A stretch of 64,000 bases of DNA from Bradysia coprophila (taxonomy: Eukaryota; Arthropoda; Insecta; Diptera; Sciaridae): contig NW_023503972.1 in assembly GCF_014529535.1 (NCBI RefSeq), positions 3,906,001 to 3,970,000 on the forward strand. Direction: 5' to 3'. The position numbers and the translations under genes are program-made. The notes beneath the pieces were generated by a model. The model saw only the letters and a program-made list of their open reading frames with translations, was not told where the DNA came from and made no database searches. Below are positions 10,226 to 22,173 of the stretch, in pieces. The first letter of the stretch is position 1. Each line of letters begins with the position of its first letter.

Positions 10226-11815
10226 GGCCGATGCTAATGGCACGCGCGTGCGATTAGTGTATCATAGACTATTCGCACGCGCGTGCGATTAGTGTTTAAG
10301 AGACTATTCGCACGCGCGTGCGATTAGTGTTTAATATACTATTCGCACGCGCCCTAATCTTTGGCTAGTCAGAAAGTATTATAATTCTAGTTTATTTTGC
10401 ACATACAATGTGCACAGCACTGCTACTAGCATGAACAGTGTTCATTAAACACTCATTCTTCCAACGACAAAAAGCCTTCAAATTTTCAAAGATATCTATT
10501 GCTTGTGTTCAACTGACTCCAAGCTAAAGTGTTTTAACACAACCAGTGTTTTTTAGTTGTGTGACATATTGTGAAGTTTTAGTACCCTATTCAGAGTACG
10601 ACTCATGCTTGAAGTGCGTTGATGTGTTGTGTGTTTTTATTTACACTCCAAATATTTCTTATTTTCATTCTAGTAGCAGAGTTGTGGTTGTAGTCGCACG
10701 TTAAAACTTCTTTTTTCGAATAATTGTCCCTATGATGCAGTCACAGATAGTGCAAAGTTAGGGTTACTTTTTTTTGCTTCTATCTTGTGTAAATTTCATC
10801 TGATTTTCGTGAATTTTTTATTTTAGTTTAAAAGGTATGTATGACTGTAAAGCAAGGGTATTGTTTTTAGAGCACTAATAAAATAGCTGCCGCCATATTG
10901 CATTTTAGTGGTTTTGTCCACTTCTTTGAGTCATTTTCAAGCGATTTTCATTAATTATTTAGAGATGCAGTTTTACAGTGTAATATTGTAATATGATTGA
11001 AGCTTTGACGCCCTTGAAGCCCTTAGGTGTTTCCAAGGGTGTTTCATACGGGTCGACGTAGCTTATGTTTTTGTAAAAGTAGTTACTAGGGGACTTTGTT
11101 TTCTTTTGTAGAAGGAATCAGTAGTTCTATCACGGTCATTTTGTAAAAGGAGTCACTAGATGACTTAGCTTCATTATGTAAAACGGATCAGTAATTGTGT
11201 CTCAGTCATATTGTGAAAGTAGTTACTTTTGACTTCGGTTTATTGTAAAGGGAATCACTACGTGGCTTCGTTCTCTTTTGTAGGAGGAATCAGTGGCTGT
11301 GTCTCGGTCATTTTGTAAAAGGAGTCACTAGATGACTTCGTTTTATTTTGTAAAAGGGATCAGTAGTTGTGTCTTAGACATATTGTAAACGAAGTCACTG
11401 TTGACTTCGTTTCGTTTTGTAAAAGGAATCATTAGCGCATTTACTTGAAATGTGCCGAATCCTGACATTTTGCTAAACCCTAAATGTCAGCCCTTCCAAG
11501 TGAGGGCGTTAGGTGACTTCATTGTTTTTTGTGGGGGAATCATTAGTTGTAACTCGGTCATTTTGTAAAACGAGTCACTAGATGACTTCGTTTTATTTTG
11601 TAGAAGGGATCAGTAGTTAATCCTCGGTCATTTTGTAAAAGGAATCACTAGTTGACTTCGTTTTGTTTTGTGAGCGCGTGCGATTTGTCCATTGTACACT
11701 AATCGCACGCGCGTGCGAATAGTCTATTAAACACAAATTGCACGCGCGTGCGAATAGTCTATTATACACTAATCGCACGCGCGTGCGAATAGGCTATTAT
11801 ACACTAATCGCAGAA
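10226..11815. mobile_element. Composite element with inverted arrays of 35-bp GC-palindromic repeats
   Basis: The left end carries four units with the palindrome GCACGCGCGTGC at 10240, 10275, 10310 and (truncated) 10345, exactly 35 bp apart. The right end carries the same unit in the opposite orientation at 11705, 11740 and 11775, with a damaged one at 11671. The unit reads palindrome, then GATTAGTGT, then ATAGACTATTC. Between the arrays, about 11044-11665 is filled with alternating units built on TTTTGTAAAAGGAGTCACTA and GATCAGTAGTTGTGTCTCGG. No protein-coding frame is evident. Tandem-array termini in inverted orientation recall foldback-type DNA transposons, but I cannot assign a family. 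Confidence 0.75.
11044..11665 (+). repeat. Tandem repeat of about 68 bp (internal to the composite element)
   Basis: Roughly eight diverged units, each with two half-units: TTTTGTAAAAGGAGTCACTA GATGACTTCG and TTTTGTAAAAGGGATCAGTA followed by TGTGTCTCGGTCA. One unit is interrupted near 11430-11510 by unrelated sequence. Related single motifs occur at 6580, 4305 and 63130-63240. Confidence 0.75.
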
Positions 11816-12132
11816 GTACCTTATTTCAACATGTCTGCTCATACACGTCTTTATATACTCTCCATATCGATTTTTAGTTCGTTCGAGTGGATAGCAGAGA
11901 TATCCTTTCGAATACGATCCCACTGTTTTGTTAGCACAAACATCGTTAGAAAAACAATCGCCAGATGTTAATTTCATGTGTCTCGACAATAACCACTACA
12001 GCTTTACTTGGGTGGAAACTATTAAGCTTTCCGTTTAGTGACTCGACTACATTTCTTTAAAAAATACGGTTTTAGATTGAGGATTTCAGTTTTCGTCATT
12101 TATTCAATGATAAAACATCGTCGCTCTGAACA

Positions 12133-14277
12133 ATGTTAATTCTGAAGCTAATTACTTTGTACATCTACCTGTACCACGCAGAAACTTTTCAACTGTCCAC
12201 CATTCACCAATCAAACTATAAATTATCGGCACGTTTGATGAACGTAATATGCTCGACAGATTCAAATACAGTTCGTTTCCTAGTCATTGATGATGACAAA
12301 CCTGTCGAAGTGGATGAATACGTTGCTCGATTGAATGAGGAATGTCCATTTAAGACCATTCAACTCTTCGGCATCAATACGATACTGAGTGAAAGTATTC
12401 AACATCACTCGGAATTGATTGTTTACCTGGTTTATTCCAACGATTCAATTCAGAATTTTCGTTGGGCAGTTACAAAATCCAATCGGTCGAATAGTCACAA
12501 TCGATTTGTGGTAGTTTTTCGATTTCAATACAAATGGCGGATCCTTGTGAACATTTTCAAAGACTTGGCGCGACAAACAATTTCTAATATCGTTGTGATA
12601 GTGCATGCTGACGACTCGGAAGAAATCGTCTTGCTTTATAATCCATTCGATGAAGTGGCTGGTATTGTCGAAGACGTATCAATATTGGAGAGAACGGATT
12701 TATTTACGCACAGTCGAGGTGACTTGCATGGTCGTAAATTGGTTATATCAATGCACGAACAATGCGATAGGGCGGTTTTGAAGAAAAATGGAATGCCTGG
12801 TTATACTGGGGTGGATGGTCTGATTGCAGATTTATTGGAAGAAAGGTATGTGTTTCAAAGGCACATGCCGCATTTGTTATAATTTTACTTTTATTTACAA
12901 GTCAAGATGGCGAAACCACTCGACTTCTTTTTGTCCTTACTACGATACTTACATGGTCAAATATGTTGCTAGACTCATTTGAAAGGGATCTGGCTGACAG
13001 CCCTGAGATAAATTTATCAAAACACACCTCAGTGCTGCCAACCAGTTCCCTTTCAAATGACTGATCTGTTCATAAAACTCAATGAACTCAACATGACCCT
13101 TGCCTCCACTGACCCCAATCCGTCTCTCTATAATTACAGAATGAACTTAACGTTTCAATACATCACACCACACGAAATGTACAATGGCTACCGAAATTCA
13201 GGCGTTATCGGTGATCTGACTGTCGGTCATGCAGAAATGAGTTTCAACGCTGACTCCTTGGCACTTCTGCTAGTAAACGATGCATCAGTGGCTGCAACAG
13301 ACCCATTCGAACGAAATGACATGTGCGTTTTGGTGCCGAAGGCAGGAAATGAGCCAATCATTTGGAATCTTTTACGCACTATGTCGAAGATGACTTGGGT
13401 GATAACTTTACTGTCTATCGTCGTCATGATGTTGATTTATCGGTGGACTCAGTCCGTTCAGAAATTAATTCACTCTCGGAAGTATCCGTTCTACGAATAT
13501 TCGTGGAAAGATATTTCGACGATTATTTTTCAATCGTTTTTTGGTGATGCAATCCGACGAATTCCACAGTCAATGCCGTTGAGAATTCTGATAATTGGCT
13601 GGTGTATCTACAGTTTCCTTATAACGAATGCGTTTCAAGCAAAGTTGATCAGCTCTTTGGTTCTTCCGAAAGGATTGGAGGACATACATACGGTCGAAGA
13701 GCTCGGACACTCAAATCTGGAAATAATGTACCCAAGAGCATTGGGTCAGCTAATCCAAGAATACACCGACAATGGCACAATGAATATATTACGAGATCAG
13801 TTAGTAGAAGTTGCGAGTTGGAGCGAATTCGATGCATTTATCAACAATAAAAGTTCAACAACCGCTTACATCATGATGCGTTTCCATGCAGATTTGATGG
13901 AGAAACGAAATTTCGATAAGATTACCGGAAGACCATTCTACAAGACCATGGACCAGTGTTTCCTCACCTTCCCGCGAGTGTACTTCTTAAAACTGGGCTC
14001 CATGTATGTTGACCACGTAAGCGAAATGTTACGCCGTTTCCATGAAACGGGTTTCATTGTGAAATGGACGAAACATTCTGAATTCATCAGTGCGTTGCAC
14101 GGAAACATTCCCGTCGACGATATCGAAGAGGAAGACGTCGATGAAGCAGACATCAAGGTCGTTATAACACCTGAACATCTGCAAACTTCGTTCATTTTGT
14201 TGGTGTTCGGTTTGATTGCAGCATCGTTGGTGTTTGTTGGTGAAAAAGTGTATTTCAATTGGAATCGAAATGAGTGA
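12133..14277 (+). CDS. Ionotropic receptor (divergent, chemosensory type)
   Basis: Ligand-gated cation channel of the insect ionotropic receptor family, derived from ionotropic glutamate receptors; expected in the dendritic membrane of chemosensory neurons. Two exons, 12133-12845 and 13140-14277, with donor GTATGT and acceptor TTACAG, give 616 residues. The junction joins ...GLIADLLEE to RMNLTFQYITP, the usual start of the ligand-binding lobe. A hydrophobic N-terminus suggests a signal peptide. Membrane segments: TM1 about residues 322-342 (MTWVITLLSIVVMMLIY), TM about 385-405 with the SFLITNAFQAKLISSLV motif of the channel domain, and the last about 587-608 (SFILLVFGLIAASLVFVGE). I see no conserved iGluR glutamate-binding residues with certainty, as is common in divergent IRs. 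The intron (12846-13139) contains an 86-bp foldback. Which IR subfamily is unknown. Confidence 0.88.
12975..13060. mobile_element. 86-bp foldback element in the receptor intron
   Basis: Ends TCATTTGAAAGGGA and the exact complement, with further imperfect pairing (TCTGGCTGACAGC against GCTGCCAACCAG). It lies wholly within the intron, so it need not disturb the gene. Confidence 0.7.
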
Positions 14278-15005
14278 ATGAGAGGAATGGATTAAATTGT
14301 GATGAGTACAGAAAATTCAATGGACTAGAAAATCACAAATGGAAATTGATGGGTCACTATCACTTCCTCAAAGTCTTACAGTTGTCTTACACAGAGAAGA
14401 AAAGTAAAAAAAAACTTGGAATTAATAACAATCATTAATAACTTGCTGTCATTATGCACGACGACTACAAGAGGTCAGAGGTTAACATAATTTACAGTCA
14501 CTATAGTCTAGCCTTGGAACAAGCAACAGCCTAGATCATACACTTGCAAATGTTGTGCACTCAATAAATGATCTTCAATAAGTTTATCTGTGAAATTTAC
14601 ATAGCCCCAGTAATTATCCTAAACGTCTCGTTTCTCGATTTGCTCTAACTATAGGAGAATGATGTTTAGAAACTAAAAAGAAATGTAATAGAACTTTCCC
14701 ATATTTTAGTACATTCTGTCATAAAATTACTGCTGTCACTGCGCTTATTTTCATGTGAACCAACTTCACTGCTGTGACATTTCATAGGAATGAATCAATG
14801 TGAAGTTGCTTCACAAAAAAATAGTCCAGTAAGAATGAAATACTATAAAAAAATGTGGCGCCTCTACAGGCCAACCGACCAGGCGAATCTCGTCTATATC
14901 GTGTTTAAAAGTCTACGCCGGCTTGTCACGAGATAGACTGCATGTGTTAAAACTAGTGAAGTAAAAGATTTTTTTGAAAATAGTTACCTTCAACAATAAG
15001 TTATT

Positions 15006-15453
15006 TAGGGATGGGAAACCTTTCATATTATCGATAATATCAATCGAAACAATTTATCAATAATTGATATATCATATCGTTATCGATATTTTGATAATTA
15101 TCGATAATTATCAAAATATCGATAATCATCGAAATTTAATAACTATCCAGATATCAAAATCAGCAAAACTGATATCAGCGCACTCTGTAACGTCATTTTA
15201 AATATCAACTGTGGTTACAACATTGTAGATACATATTTGCATTGAAATTTTGTGCTTGCCGATCTTACTACTGAAACGAATTGTTCAATTGTTATTTATT
15301 GCGCTGCCGCCGATAGTAATCGAAATATCGATAAGTTGATAATTATCGATGTACCAATAATTATCGATATTTTTTTGATAAATTTTCGATAAAAAATTTA
15401 TCGATCGATAATCGATAATTATCGATTATCAATATCAATGTCGCCCATCCCTA
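15006..15453. mobile_element. hAT-like MITE with ATCGATAA-rich interior
   Basis: Terminal inverted repeat TAGGGATGGG ... CCCATCCCTA is flanked by an exact 8-bp duplication AAGTTATT (14998-15005 and 15454-15461), the hallmark of hAT transposition. The interior is strongly biased to ATCGATAATTATCGAT-like sequence and can fold extensively. 448 bp, no transposase. Confidence 0.87.
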
Positions 15454-15636
15454 AAGTTATTGTGCTTTGCTTCTAAAAAATTGATTGTAAGTGCAGAGTC
15501 CAGTACTACTTGCATTGAGGTCTTTTAAGACTATTCGTTAAATTTATCAATATTTCGGTAAATGTCAGAAATTTCGTTAAATTTTGTTTATATACTCATC
15601 AATATATTAATATATTACTAATTTATCAGTTATTTA

Positions 15637-16202
15637 ATGCTGAAAACGGACGAAGCATTGAGAATCTGTTTCCATCGAATTTTTCATTGTTCTAATGTCG
15701 CTATTGACACTTAACGAAATAAAAACAATGAAAAATTTATACCATGGGCACGTGGAAAATCCCTTCTCTGGGATTAAACATGTCGGGACACTTTCGCCCC
15801 TTCATATCTGAATTTCACCTCAAAACATGTAGGATATGCTGCAAAACAGGCAGAAGATAAGAAAATTCGCCACTATTCTGATTTGTGTCCATCGGCTCGG
15901 AAACTTCACGAGTTATTGGTACACATGGGTTAAATTTGATCAAGAAAATATGCAGTAAAATCGCAGATGTGACAAACGAGAAACGGTCTACATCTTACTT
16001 GATTCAACGCATTAGTGTGGCGATACAAAAAGGAAATGTTGAGTCTATATTGGGGACGATACCGCCATTGAAGAATATTTTATCTATAATCAAAATAATA
16101 ATCAAAATTGTAAACTAAAAACCGTTAAATAAACTAGAAAATGAAAAATTACATTAGATTGAAACAGATTCTCAATGTTTCGTCTGTTTTCATCATTAAA
16201 GT
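15637..16202. mobile_element. TIR element of about 565 bp
   Basis: The left arm (GCTGAAAACGGACGAAGCAT, GAGAATCTGTTTCCATC) pairs with the right arm at about 16150-16202 (GATTGAAACAGATTCTCAAT, GTTTCGTCTGTTTTCATC). Arms are about 50 bp. No coding potential. Confidence 0.7.
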
Positions 16203-16212
16203 TCTTTGTTAA

Positions 16213-16878
16213 GAGCAATGTACCCTTTGCAAATTTATAGTCAACATTTAGGCGGAAAATATTCGTTTTTGATGATTTCTCTGAACCAATTTTTTTTTAA
16301 ATAAAACTATTGAAGCACGCAAAAATGTGTTAGTTTTAAAGGAAAAATCGGTTTGTATGTCTTAATTTAAGACGAATCTACACATGGCTACATTTTTGCC
16401 TACATTTCGGGGCAAAATCATTAATATTTTGATGATAATTTTGGACTCGAATTCTTTTTGGAAAAAGTACGACCATTGTTTGGTGTTAAAATGTGTTAGC
16501 TTTCCGTAAAAATTTAAATTATTGTGGTGATGTAACCTAACTCCGAGAAAACTTAATATTTCACGAAAATTGACAGATATTTCGAGTTTTCTTGATAATA
16601 ATAATTTTGCCCCGAAATGAAGGCAACAATTTAGCCATGTGTAGATTCCCCTTAACACACTTGGAGAAACATGTGGAAATTGTGTAAATTTATGTTATCT
16701 GCAAGTGGGTCATATTTAACTTAATTCACAAATTTTTCTTTTACATTTTTACGTGTTTTAATGGTTTTACTTTTTCAAAAAACGATCTTGGTTCACATTC
16801 AATGAAATCATCAAAAAATAAATATTTTCCGCCTAAATGTAGGCTATAAATTTGCAAAGGGTCCATCGCTCTTACTAA
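16213..16878. mobile_element. Family B TIR element carrying a nested family A element
   Basis: Family B ends: AAGAGCAATGTACCCTTTGC with complement ending at 16878. Inside it, about 16369-16655 forms a separate inverted repeat with ends GAATCTACACATGGCTACAT / TTTAGCCATGTGTAGATTCC (family A). Both families recur at 38190-39165, there side by side instead of nested. Confidence 0.75.
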
Positions 16879-17303
16879 GAGTCTCTTAGGAGTCGATCAG
16901 GAAAACTGTGGTACCCAAATGTTATAGTATACACGAACTCAGACGACTCAGACGAGAAAATATGCAAGGTTGTTAAAGAGCCTTGAAAATATGCATTGAG
17001 CCTATTAAATTCGGAAGCCGTATGCCTTCGTTCAAAGGTGAAGGTTCCGAACCTTGGTATACAATGGTACAGGTGGCCTAATCTTCAGAATGTAAATTTT
17101 AATTGTCCTCTTCTTTCATTGACTATATGTCCCTTTTCGTTCGGACTAATGTGTTTGTACCAGCGAGAAAAGCGCGAAGAGGGGATATTTTGAGAATGAC
17201 ATTTCAAACCTGCATTACCAGAAGTCTCCGTCTTCACACGTTTTAAAAATAATACAAGTTGAAGTTCAGTCCAGTGCTTTGGTAATAAGAATCGGCAAAA
17301 ATT

Positions 17304-19719
17304 ATGGCATTCAATAAGGCCCACGAACAGAAACGCATAGCTCAGCTGGTGAGAAACTGCTTCAAAAATTTGTGCATAGAATGTAGTAAAGAGACCGTTG
17401 TGTATTTTTCAGGAAGCTGATATTGTCCGGGTACGCAGTGAAATTGAAAAAGTCATCAGCGGCGATGACTTGGAATCAGAAGATCCGGAATTGGCCAAGT
17501 TGGTGTTGGAGAATTCTAAGCTGAAACATCGCCTGTCCATTTTAAATAAGGTAAGAGACAGTCATCGGACATCCCCACTTTGCACCAACAATTCTTCAAC
17601 ATTTCATCATTTTTGCAGGCAATTTCCGCTGAACGATCAAACTCATCGGGCACCTCCAGTGTAGTGGATCTGGTATCCATTCTGGACCATTTGACAGACA
17701 TTTTTAGTGCTGCGATTGCATCATCCTTTCCGACGTTGCAAGATGTTCCCACAGTTATCGCTGTGGGCACGAATCCGAATCCAAAATTCGGTGACTATCA
17801 GTGCAACAGTGCAATGGCAATTTCAAAGATGCTTAGCACTCAGGGTGAGAAGATGTCTCCGCGGGATATAGCAGCAAAAATTACACAAAACCTTTCGCCA
17901 TCACCGTTGGTCGAACGATGCGAAGTTGCCGGTGCTGGTTTCATCAACGTTTTCCTTAACCGAGCGTACGGTATCAATGCCCTCACTACCATCCTCCGAA
18001 ATGGTGTCCGTCCAATTGCCGTTAAGAAGCAACGGGTCGTCGTGGATTTCTCATCGCCGAATGTAGCAAAAGAAATGCACGTAGGCCATTTACGCTCCAC
18101 CATCATTGGAGACTCGATATGCCGGCTGATGGAATATTTGGGACATGACGTTCTGCGTATCAATCACATTGGCGATTGGGGTACTCAGTTTGGCATGTTG
18201 ATCGCTCACTTGGAAGATCGTTTTCCAGATTATGCGACCGTGTCCCCGCCCATTTCCGATTTGCAAACATTCTACAAGGAATCGAAAGCTCGATTTGACT
18301 CGGACGAGGGGTTCAAGAAGCGGGCCTACACAAAGGTTGTGCTGCTTCAGAGCGGTCATCAAGATTCGGTCAAAGGTTGGCAACTGATTTGTGATGTGTC
18401 CCGGAAGGAGTTCCAAAAGATTTACGATCGTCTCGGTGTGAAGCTTATTGAACGAGGTCTGTCTGAACTGAATTTCATGCATGGGTTCAGTAGTTCAAAA
18501 GATAAAATTTAATTTGCAGGCGAATCGTTCTACCAGTCACGAATGGAAGCTCTTGTAAAGGAATTAGAAGCGACAGGTTACCTGGAGGAAGACAATGGCC
18601 GAAAAATTATGTGGGGCGAACAGCATGGTGAAGGCATTCCCTTAACCATTATTAAATCGGATGGTGGTTTCACCTACGACTCTTCAGACATGGCAGCAAT
18701 CAAACAGCGATTAGAGGAGGACAAAGCCGATTGGATAATCTATGTGACCGATTTGGGACAGGTAACTATCCCACAGTCAATTCCCGCGTACCGTTGGGCA
18801 TCGAACTCGTTCCCATAATTCTCACCTAAAAATTGACCATTTCAGTGGACTCACTTCAAATCGATATTCTCTTGTGCATCACGAGCCAAAATCATCGACT
18901 ATTCCCGACATCGTATCGACCACGTCGGCTTTGGTGTCGTGTTGGGCGAAGACGGCAAAAAGTTCAAGACTCGATCGGGCGATACCGTCAAATTAACTGA
19001 ATTGTTGGACGAGGGATTAAACCGGTCGATGGAAAAGTTATTGGAAAAGGAACGCGATAAGGTGTTGACACCGGCGGAACTGAAGACTGCTCAAGAATCG
19101 GTTGCGTACGGTTGCATCAAATATGCCGATTTGTCGCACAATCGACAAAACGAGTACGTGTTCTCGTTTGATCGGGTAAGTTGTAGCCTGTAGCGGTTGG
19201 ACCAGTATCACCTCAGTCGTATTGATTCCCATTGTTACAGATGTTGGAGGACAAGGGTAACACAGCCATTTACCTGTTGTATGCGTACACCAGAATCAAA
19301 TCGATTGCACGAAATTGTGGCAGTGACTTTGCTAACGACATTAAAAAAGTGTTGGAGACGACCACGGTTTCAGTTGATCACGACAAGGAATGGAAATTGG
19401 CTAAGGTAAGTCAAAGACAATTAATTTTTTGGATCTCGGCAATAACGAGAATTTCTCATTGTTGCAGGTGCTGCTCAAATTTCCGGATATTATTGCCAAG
19501 ATCACAAAGGATATGTGCATGCATCACTTGTGCGAGTTCGTTTACGAGGTCAGCACCACATTTACCGAATTCTACGACAGTTGCTATTGCATTGAAAAGA
19601 ACAAGCAGGGCGAAATTGTCACCATAAACGGTGGCCGTGTTCTGTTGGCCGAAGCAACGGCACAGGTGTTGGGAGTTTGCTTCAATATTTTGGGATTGAA
19701 TCCACTCGAAAAGATTTAG
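17304..19719 (+). CDS. ArgRS: Cytosolic arginyl-tRNA synthetase
   Basis: Class I synthetase charging tRNA-Arg in the cytoplasm. Seven exons: 17304-17348, 17413-17550, 17619-18456, 18520-18761, 18846-19175, 19241-19405, 19468-19719; all junctions are GT-AG and in phase, giving 669 residues. The first ~60 residues form a heptad-like coiled coil ([15 protein letters not shown] ... [19 protein letters not shown]), as in the metazoan enzyme that docks in the multisynthetase complex. The N-terminal tRNA-recognition domain leads into the Rossmann core with the HIGH-type motif HVGH (215-218), then [14 protein letters not shown]. The second signature is the degenerate KFKTR (460-464) typical of animal ArgRS in place of KMSKS. 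The C-terminal helical anticodon-binding domain ends [23 protein letters not shown] at 19749-19754 follows the stop by 30 bp. Introns are short (62-84 bp). Assignment is certain at family level. Confidence 0.97.
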
Positions 19720-20284
19720 TTGACTCTGCGGTTCGATTGAATTTGATGAATAAAAACGCCCGATGAAACTTTTGATGTAATCTGTTGCGTTTGTTCTGTC
19801 TGTTGCAAGTAAAATGGTTCAGCGTTCTCGTGTGCAGATATTCTGGTGAGAGTTTGTTGGAAAATTGGTGTAAATGCCAAGTTTGTTGAATTAACCGCCA
19901 ACCTTTTCAGCCAAAGCGGATGGAAGATTATCCAGACGATTCGTAGAATTCTTAGCGAATTATTAGCAACCACCTAAATAGAAAATCGCTTTCCTCTTTA
20001 GATCGAAACAATTGACTAATCTGTCATCCATGATCTGAAGCTTAATTAAAGCTAGGTCCTTTAAAACAGCGAGTCAACAACCTTTATCGATCACACAACG
20101 GCAAACGCAAATGAATTCTGGCTAGTGCTGCCTTACATACCAAAATTAGTGTTGTAACAAATGAAGTAAGAGATTTTTTAAGAACGTTAGACGACACTTT
20201 CTACAAAGTAAGACGTATCAACAAGTCCCTTCTTATGCAATGGGTCAAAGGTAGAGATGAAACGGTCCGATGAAGCGGAAATTC

Positions 20285-20472
20285 CCAAGGCTGTATACTT
20301 TGGGGAGGTCACGCAGATCGCCATTTTATTTGATACGCGGGAACAAACCTTTTCCATACAAACAAATTCACCAAAATTGAATTTGTATGGCGTGGTGAAT
20401 TTTTTGTATGAAACGTGGTGTGTAGCCCGCGTATCTGCATCTGCGTGACCTCCCCAAAGTATACAGCCTTGG
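20285..20472. mobile_element. MITE, CCAAGGCTGTATACTTTGGG family, copy 1
   Basis: Inverted ends CCAAGGCTGTATACTTTGGG / complement, about 36 bp each, are followed inward by GAGGTCACGCAGAT and GATACGCGGG. Flanks GGAAATTC and AAATTCCC suggest a short target duplication of about 6-7 bp. A second copy lies at 20899-21120. Confidence 0.82.
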
Positions 20473-20898
20473 AAATTCCCTGATCAATAATTCGGAGAGT
20501 CTTCATTTGTTTACTAGTTTCTCTGTGAGATTTTTTAAAATATCACAAAAAACTACAGCAGCAATTATATCTTTCAAAAGTTAAATCTATCGCGGTAATC
20601 TTGTCTCGCTGAAATACAAAACCTCTGCTTCCACAGATTCCACATGATTCGTTTCGCTTCTTCTATAGAATCTATGGATTCCATAAATTCCATAAATTTG
20701 GCACATCATGTACTGTACACAAGGCTTTTGATTTGTAAAATTAGAAATTAGAAATTAGAAATTATTCAACAGTGTATGAATAAATTGGTATTTTGACTGC
20801 GTCAAAACGAAGTTTGTTTGCTAGAAAGGGTATTGGACTGACGAGTCAAGACATATAGATCAAGCAATACCCTCTCTAGCAACCAAACTAGGAAAATT

Positions 20899-21120
20899 CA
20901 AGGCTGTTAACTTTGAGGAGGTCACACAGACCGCCATTTTATTAGATACGCGGGAACACACCACTTCTGATGATTTTACATGTAAAAAAATTCACCACAT
21001 CATCAAGACGACGAGAATCATCAGAGTAGGTGAATTTTTGTATGAAATCGGCCATTTTATCATCAACTGTGTTGTGTAACCCGCGTATCTGTATGACCTC
21101 CCCAAAGTATACAGCCTTGG
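20899..21120. mobile_element. MITE, CCAAGGCTGTATACTTTGGG family, copy 2
   Basis: Same ends as copy 1 (left CAAGGCTGTTAACTTTGAGG, right ending CAAAGTATACAGCCTTGG) and the same inner GATACGCGGG. The middle is different and includes a small inverted repeat around ATCATCAAGACGACGAGAATC. The flanking GAAAATT on both sides is a probable target duplication. Confidence 0.82.
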
Positions 21121-22173
21121 GAAAATTAAGGCGCTAAAACTGTACAGTGTATCCTGTCATAGAAAGTTTTACACTTTTAAAAATAAATTAAATGAAGTAT
21201 GAGCAGCGTGTCCTTTTTTGTGTTGAAAATATTACGTCTACTGTTACCATTTTGTTGTCAGAAAATTAATAATTTGTGATTTTGACGTCTTTTTTGTGTG
21301 CTCCGTCATTTTGTTGTGCCAAAATGAAATGAAGTTCAAAATTTGTCTTTTTCGTGTGACATCGATATTGCTTTAAAAAATAGCGCGACACAGCAACTCT
21401 ATTACAAAAAAAGTCAGTGTCACATTCGTCAAAATAAGGTGGTATTTTGACTGCGTCAAAACGAAGTTTGGTTGCTAGAGAAAGACATCTAGATATTTAA
21501 AGGAAAATAATTTTAAATAAACGAGCCGAAAACGGATAGATCATGTGCGCCATCTCATGGATCGTAATAAATGTCAACTGATGCAACAGTATTTTAGTGT
21601 AATCCGTTGTTGATGTCGCTAGAGGTCACTGCATTCAACGAGCATTTGACACTCTTTTGCCTCTACACACACACCACACACACAAAAAAGAATTAAAAAT
21701 GGCAAACAGTGTCAAACAGTGAATTCAATTCCGAACAAAAAAGAAAATGCACTGAAAAGGAAACAATAGACAGAAAATTAATCAAATGAAATATTTGCGT
21801 CAAAACGGTCTATAAATGATACCATTTCTGTTATTCAATTATTTTGCTGCGTTTACGATAGTTTAGTTCAAAATATTCAATCGATTGTCGCATCGCGTAT
21901 TGGAACGAAAAAGAGAAGAAAAAAAAAGAACACTCCGCTCGGGTATTTATCTTTGTCGTGCATTTTTAATTTCAGAGTGGTGTAGCGCGAAAAATTTGTA
22001 ATTTTTTTTTTTCCTTTTCAATTTCGTGTGTGTTTTGAACGAACGAAACAAAAAAAAATGTTGTGATTACTGTGAGGATCCATTTAAGTTTTTAATTAAA
22101 TTTCGCTCCACTTCATTCAACTATAAATATTTTTCCAACGTCGCAATTTTTTCGTTCCAACTAACCTATAACC

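Larger units (their letters stand above)
14278..17303. other. Spacer between ionotropic receptor and ArgRS
   Basis: Dominated by repeats: a hAT-like MITE at 15006-15453, a TIR element at about 15637-16202 and nested elements at 16213-16878. The 77-codon frame at 15885-16118 falls inside the second of these and is not called. The 400 bp before the ArgRS start probably hold its promoter; no motif is distinctive. Confidence 0.5.
19755..22173. other. Spacer between ArgRS and KMT5A, with two MITE copies and the KMT5A 5' region
   Basis: Contains MITEs at 20285-20472 and 20899-21120, and a partial direct duplication: TATTTTGACTGCGTCAAAAC followed by GAAGTTTG occurs at about 20791 and 21442. The last several hundred bases before 22174 should hold the KMT5A promoter and 5' UTR; AC-repeat and A-tract sequence at 21660-21710 is all I can describe. 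Confidence 0.5.

Noticed and set aside
10240-10354. CRISPR-like array (regular 35-bp spacing)
   Set aside because: Spacers are themselves repeated, the repeat is a 12-bp palindrome, the same array occurs inverted 1.5 kb away, and the genome is eukaryotic.
12846-13139. Apparent disruption of the ionotropic receptor by a foldback insertion
   Set aside because: Using acceptors near 13032-13045 gives stops or shifts, but the AG at 13138-13139, preceded by a pyrimidine-rich tract, restores frame and joins conserved sequence (LLEER to MNLTFQYI). The element is simply intronic, and the frame from 13057 to 13139 is not coding.
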